Positions 59,293-64,000 of a stretch of DNA of 64,000 nucleotides are shown piece by piece. How positions within the stretch are numbered: position 1 is the first letter of the stretch; the number at the start of each line of letters is the position of its first letter. The stretch lies in contig JAJEKV010000055.1 in NCBI GenBank assembly GCA_021234155.1, positions 3,157,090 to 3,221,089 on the forward strand. Direction: 5' to 3'. This DNA comes from Isoetes taiwanensis. Taxonomy: Eukaryota > Streptophyta > Lycopodiopsida > Isoetales > Isoetaceae. The translations under genes and the position numbers were made by a program. The notes beneath the pieces are model-generated. The model made no database searches, was not told where the DNA came from, and saw only the letters and a program-made list of their open reading frames with translations.

Positions 59293-60125
59293 ATGGCAGG
59301 TGTAAGTAATCATCAACTACCATCAGAAATTCACCATTTTTTTATAGAAAGGTTTGATGAATACAGAGTTTCACATGTTTCTACCAATGAAAGAACAATT
59401 GTTTTTGAGAACTGGAGGAAAAAAATAGTTCAGATTTGCACATCTATTAGAAAAGCATGGTCTCTGCCAGAAGGGAAATATGTCCATGCTCAAGTCATAA
59501 AAAGTGATCTTACGCAGCATATGTTACTTGGGAGCCTTTTGGTCAGAATGCATGCAAAGCTTGACATTCTGGAAATTGCTTTCCATCTGTTTAATGCATC
59601 TGATTACGAAGATGGAATCTCATGGACAGTCTTAATTGCATCGTGCTCAATATTTGGGCTGGACAAAGAAGCCCTTCAACTGTTTAGACAAATAAAGCAA
59701 GGAGAAATAGTACCCAAGTAGATTTACTTTCAGTACTGTTCTCACTGCATGCTCAGCCACTGGATCTCTAGAAGAAGGCAAAGAGATCCATGCTAACGTT
59801 GTACATTATGGACTGGAATCTGATCTTGTTGGGGGAGGGGGGGGACACTAACAGTGTTTTCCATCTTTTCTACCATATGCAGTTCGAAGGTTTTGTTCCA
59901 AGATATATAACTATAATCATTGTTCTTAATGCCTGTGCTATTTCTGTTGTTCTAGCAGCTGGTAAGAAAATTTATAGCCACGTTGTCTGTAAAGCTACTG
60001 AATCTAACATTTTAATGGGCAATGCATTTATCAACATGTATGGAAGATGTCAGTGCTTAAAAGACGCATGGTCAGCACTATCACATTCCGTATATTGGAA
60101 TAAAAAATGCATAGTTCTTGCTAGT
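59293..60125 (+). pseudogene. PPR protein, copy B
   Basis: Open from 59293 (MAGVSNHQL) to 59721, containing LPEGKYVHAQVIKSDL, LLGSLLVRMHAKLD and ISWTVLIASCSIFGLDKEAL. After an indel it goes on in other frames with ATGSLEEGKEIHANVVHYGLE (about 59750), FVPRYITIIIVLNACA and GKKIYSHVV, and ends GNAFINMYGRCQCLKDA (about 60060). That is about five PLS motifs; the C-terminal E/DYW part is missing. A run of G near 59830 is one likely indel site. The intact relative would be an organellar RNA-binding protein. Confidence 0.75.
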
Positions 60126-60382
60126 TAGAATAATCCTAGGTCGATCTATCATGCCGCAACGGCTTAGCCCCGGATGGATCAAGCAAAAGATCTTCACGGA
60201 TGGCTTGCTTGAAGACCGCTCTGGATCACACAAAAACCTCCATGGCTCGCTTGGAGGCCTGCAATGCAGGGGATTTTGTAGGCCTGAGCTAGATCTTTTC
60301 AGGTTTTCTATCCTTTTCCATGCCAACATGTATCATTACATGCATCTTACCTACTCATTTTTTGCATTTGCTTTCCAGATTG

Positions 60383-61057
60383 AAGAATTGAAGAAGATTC
60401 TGGAAGATTTAAGGAGAGCATCTATAAAAATTCCGACGAAAGGATCCTGTATGCAGAAGCAGGCTAAGAGTTTGTGGATCTTCTCCTAATCCTTCTTGGC
60501 TTGCCGTATAGTTGTGCTATGAACCTCCTAAGCACTGTCAGAATACGAAGCATAGCCAAGCTGTATCAGAGTGCATGCACCCTTGATGAATCACTGATAT
60601 ACATAAAAAAAAAAAGCCTTCTAAGCCTCTGCCTTTTCTGACTGCTAATCCACAGTGCTGGCATCAAATTTCCTACTATAAATGCGATTGCTGCAACAAA
60701 TTTATCAAGGCACATTTCCGTAAGCATCATTCTTATGAGGCACACTGAGAATCATAAGAGACAGAGACATATTAGTTTTGAGCTTACTCTTGTTAAAGGA
60801 ACTCCAGAGAGCCCACCTGGTAAGAACCCAGGGTTTGCAAAAAAGAGTAGCAGGTTTATTATATCTGATGATTTAATCATTCCTCCTTTCTCTACCATCA
60901 AGAGCATAGATCTGCTTAATTCTTTGATCCGGCATCGTATGTCAGATCTCATGAGCCTGGAGCTTACTGTTGGGGAAAATGAGGTAACATTATACTGCAC
61001 AACTTCTTTGCCTTTAGTTATTTATTTTTTCTGTAAGCCATTGGTTTTGGTTTGATA
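60383..61057 (+). pseudogene. DUF674 family protein, copy B
   Basis: After an acceptor-like TTTCCAG (60379), one frame reads RIEEDSGRFKESIYKNSDER, then ILYAEAG, TAA (60465-60467), EFVDLLLILLGLPYSCAMNL and IAKLYQSACTLDESLIYI. Then after breaks YYKCDCCNKFIKAHF, and in the frame 60735-61055 GFAKKSSRFIISDDLIIPPF, STIKSIDLLN and the VGENEV motif. The AEAG-(K)-EFVD..LLLLP, LY.S...LDES and FIISDDL...S.I..ID.LN series is the pattern of plant DUF674 (function unknown). The in-frame TAA takes the place of the expected Lys. At least two further frame breaks. Also present in copy A. Confidence 0.7.
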
Positions 61058-61419
61058 CGTGATGGCTATTGCGAAAGCTTCTCTCACTTCCTCAACTGTC
61101 ATCAATGATATCTTCAAGTCTAAAATCAAGCCAGTTCATTGAACAACATAGCCGGCTAACGAGGAATCCAGAATTTTGAAGCTCTTAGTTTTATCACAAC
61201 GACTGTAAAATTTCTTGCTTTTAATCATGTGCTTTCCATGCTAAGATGTATTATCTTTTTTATTTTGATGAACTTCCCTACATAAGCCATACTGTTATCC
61301 ATTCCCGAAGAACCATATTAGTAATAACAGCAGTCAATGAGAGGAAATTCATGAATGAGATATTATGCCCATCATGAGATATTCTCATGATATCCTCATG
61401 ACATTACCAATATGTAATA

Positions 61420-64000
61420 TCTATATATAATAATAAAGGCGTTTTAGGATAGTTTGTGCGCAATCTTGGCCCTTAGATTAAACCGACGGCTGAGATACTT
61501 CTAAAAATATTCTCATTGCGGTTATGGAGGAATCGTGGTAAAATTCTGGCATGCACCGTTCCGGTTGGGTTGCTAATGAACCAGGTACGCATAGCTTTGC
61601 CTGATTCTTTGCTTTGACGACAGTTGGGAAAGGGTCGCTTCAAGTAAGCCGGTTAAGGTCTATGCATGATGCATTTCTCGTGGCCAGGGTTCACATTCAT
61701 AACAGATGCTTGGGCTCAAAACAAAGCCGGACTGCTTAGATATGTTTGGTTTTCTTTTAATTTCTCGGCCCTCTTCAAAATCTCACCTTTTCCATAACGA
61801 GCCCTAACAATTTTGTTTCATCGTGGTTTCAGTTTGGACGCCTTGTATCCTTGCTCCTCTGTCAGACCCAGCCAGCTCTTTTACTTTCTATTTTGTGTAG
61901 AATGACAGAGGTATGCCAAAGGGGCTTCAACGAATCATCAAGCTCTTTTTCTTCCTGTTTTGTGTAGAATGGCAGAGGTACTCCAACGAATTTGTGACAT
62001 CAAGGTACTTGAAAAGCACCAGACGTTCTTGCAGGTTTGGCCTGTTGCATCAGTAGCTTCATTTCTAAAGCTATTTCTCAGCTCTGAATCGATTTAAATT
62101 CTCCAGTTGCCTTTATGTTAGCATAAATTTCTTCTTCTCTATGTTTATGTTAATTTGAATGTAGATGTTTATGCAAGTGTAAGAATAGAATGGACAAGCA
62201 TTGACATGCCTGTTGTTTAAAAAGTGAGGTAAAATGTTTATTCAGGATTTTTGTTACTGGGCCATTTGCCAGCTATTGCTTGGGTTTGTGCCGTTCTTGG
62301 ATTGTTCGTGTTGCTTAAGTTTGAAGAAACGGAATCTGCCTCGATCTCTACCGTGGTTGAAGGAGGAGAGGTAATACTTCCTCTTCTTTCTTTTAACAAT
62401 ACCAATTTTGCGTGTATAAGTGTTATAACAGTTCTTTAATCAAATCACAAAATAAAGTCTCCTTGACAGGTTACATACGGAAGTATAATCAAGCTGGAAC
62501 ATGATAGAACTAGATTCAGACTTCACTCCCATGAAGTTCCTTACGGTTCTGGAAGTGGTCAACAATCTGTGACTGGATTTCCAAATGTCGATGATTCAAA
62601 TAGCTATTGGGTAACGTTTTTTGAAGCTTCTAGCAAGGTTGGCATGTTAATAATTGTGTTAAGATTATATCTCCTGTGTAGATTGTGAGGCCAACTGAGG
62701 GAGCAACCTTCTATCAAGTTGATGTAATAAAAAGTGGAACTCTTTTACGACTTCAGCATATGCGTACACGTCGATGGCTTCATAGTCATCTGCATCAATC
62801 TCCAATATCAGGAAACCTTGAGGTGGTTCATAGCCTTTCATTTGTTTCTTTCTTTATGTTAGTCTGCTTACTACTCTGAATAAAGTGATTTCTGTCGGGC
62901 ACATTTAAGAATTTATGAACGTCCTGATTGGAAAATGACATCGTTTTATATTTGCCAAAACTACCTTTGGGGTGATGGCCAAAGTGATACGGCAGATATT
63001 TGGAGGTAAACACAAGCTAAACACAGTACATTTGAGTTGTAATGATGGGCCACAGTTAAGCCATTCACGCTCTACTGCTTGTTCTCTTTGTTTGTGTGTT
63101 GCATTTACCTAATTTGATATAGGAACACATTTAATCCACTGTATTTTGGCTTAGGCTGGAAATTGAAGGAAAGGGTGACATATGGTTGAGAAACCAAAAA
63201 GTGAGGCTCGTGCATGTTGAGACTGGGACAAGAAGTATACAAGAATAGCGGCTGGTCAACAAGAGGTTTGCATCTACGTACTTAAATGTATAAAGGGCTT
63301 GTTCATGTGAAAAGCACTTCCTATGGCTTCATATAAATATGTTACTGCAGCATCATCATCGCATTTGAAATGCCATTGATAATTCGTATACAGGACAACA
63401 ATAGTGGTTCTTTTGGGTTTTAATATAGTGCATAGGATAGTTCGAAGGATGGCTTTGCCTAATACTAGAGGCATGGACCTTGTAAACAATTGCCGTAACT
63501 ATGAGTTTTAGCCTACAAATCATTAGTTTGGACTGGGCCAGTAAGACCTATTGCTGGATTGTGGATTCTAGATTGATAATACCTATCCACAAGTCGATAA
63601 ATATCTATAGTCGCAATGTCTTGGGTGTTGGTATCCTGCTGTCAGATTATGGTAAACAATATATAGGTATATTCTCAAATCAATAATGCCTTCTTGTTTA
63701 ACAGGTATGTGGCATCACAAAGAAGCATGTGGATAATGTGTTGCTGGCGGCAGAAGGTGTATATTTTCCAGCAAATACAAATGGAAACCCAAATGCATGA
63801 CAAATTAACAAGCCAGAGAATCAAAAGAAGATTACTGTACTCTATCTGGCTAACCAACCAAGTTGTCCAGGATACAGAATTCAAGACCAGATTTTTAGGC
63901 ATGTAACTATACTGTTGGATTGCATGCAGTCCATGAATTTCAATTTTTCCCTCAAAAGTGTTTGGCTGTTTAAGCCCTTGTATAGCAATCGTTGTTGCCA
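61420..64000 (+). mobile_element. Helitron-like 5' end and body (3' end outside window)
   Basis: TCTATATATAATAATAAAGG begins at 61420 right after ...TAATA. Copy A has the uninterrupted TAATATCATC, so insertion was between A and T, as Helitrons do, with no target duplication. The TC start and this AT-rich leader are typical of plant Helitron 5' ends. The following 2.5 kb contains two 'ttttgtgtagaatg.cagaggta' repeats (about 61891 and 61958) and a multi-exon SDF2 gene, consistent with host-gene capture. No Rep/helicase is visible. The CTRR end is not within the window. Confidence 0.6.
62247..63800 (+). pseudogene. SDF2: Stromal cell-derived factor 2-like (SDF2), MIR-domain protein
   Basis: SDF2 is an ER-lumen protein of three MIR repeats that helps glycoprotein folding and quality control in plants. 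Exons: 62247-62370 (hydrophobic PAIAWVCAVLGLFVLL, signal-like), 62470-62610 (VTYGSIIKLEHDRTRFRLHS, HEVPYGSGSGQQSVTGF), 62682-62822 (IVRPTEGATFYQ, LRLQHMRTRRWLHSHLHQSP), a damaged fourth exon ending 63005 (GDGQSDTADIWR), 63155-63265 (LEIEGKGDIWLRNQKVRLVH, then KKYTRIAAGQQE after a deletion of about five codons plus a frameshift) and 63705-63800 (VCGITKKHVDNVLLAAEGVY, stop TGA). Most introns are GT-AG. No in-frame ATG opens exon 1; the fourth exon lacks a clear acceptor. Likely a captured, non-functional copy. Confidence 0.85.

Larger units (their letters stand above)
51164..61419 (+). repeat. Segmental duplication, copy B
   Basis: Direct copy of 3466-20116, 47.7 kb downstream, lacking the three large insertions of copy A. 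Its right edge coincides to the base with a Helitron 5' end, so the homology may resume after that element outside the window. Confidence 0.9.

Noticed and set aside
62685-62879. Independent short gene at SDF2 exon 3
   Set aside because: It is exon 3 of SDF2 read through into the intron; the exon ends at a GT donor at 62823.

Overview
This is nuclear DNA from a land plant with a large, repeat-rich genome. Three things support this: spliced genes with GT-AG introns, plant-specific families (pentatricopeptide repeat (PPR) proteins of the PLS type, GH5 endo-beta-mannanases, a BC10-like GT14 glycosyltransferase, DUF674, SDF2), and dense plant-type mobile DNA (Ty3 chromovirus, L1-like LINEs, Helitron ends, MITEs). 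A fern or other seed-free vascular plant is my guess from the overall flavour; nothing in the window proves it.

Layout. 0-3.4 kb: a MITE inside an older repeat, then a damaged cytosolic GAPDH gene on the minus strand. 3.47-20.1 kb (copy A) and 51.16-61.42 kb (copy B) are two direct copies of one segment. The segment carries, in order, the first exon of a GT14 gene, a SAM-domain coding piece with a poly(A) tract, a foldback unit with a Helitron-type 3' end, a 755-bp tandem duplication, a mannanase gene (minus strand), a PPR gene and a DUF674 gene. Copy A has extra insertions absent from copy B: a 625-bp element, a 3.1-kb block holding a front-end fatty-acid or sphingolipid desaturase that is itself split by a 1.56-kb poly(A) retroelement, and a 2.26-kb Ty3 element. 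Copy B stops exactly where a Helitron 5' end begins; downstream lies a spliced but damaged SDF2 gene.

Between the copies: an unidentified region (20-22 kb), foldback palindromes (22-23 kb), a DUF7869-like transposase-type gene (23.9-26.3 kb, minus), a repeat-rich stretch with many CGCG-centred palindromes around an unidentified multi-part gene ending in an FCP1-like phosphatase domain (27-34.4 kb), a pogo-type DDE transposase remnant (35.6-36.1 kb), an apparently intact five-exon mannanase gene (37.2-38.8 kb), a 5'-truncated LINE (39.8-42.0 kb), PPR remnants (43.4-46.6 kb), and another reverse-transcriptase tail (49.1 kb).

The only gene I see with a full uninterrupted reading frame is the mannanase at 37180-38753. 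Many other frames are broken, but comparing copies A and B shows that the differences pile up at CAG/CTG triplets and switch between the copies in tracts. This points to systematic sequencing or polishing error at those triplets rather than decay, so several 'pseudogenes' here may be intact in the real genome. The genes do not form a pathway; the common thread is duplication and transposition.
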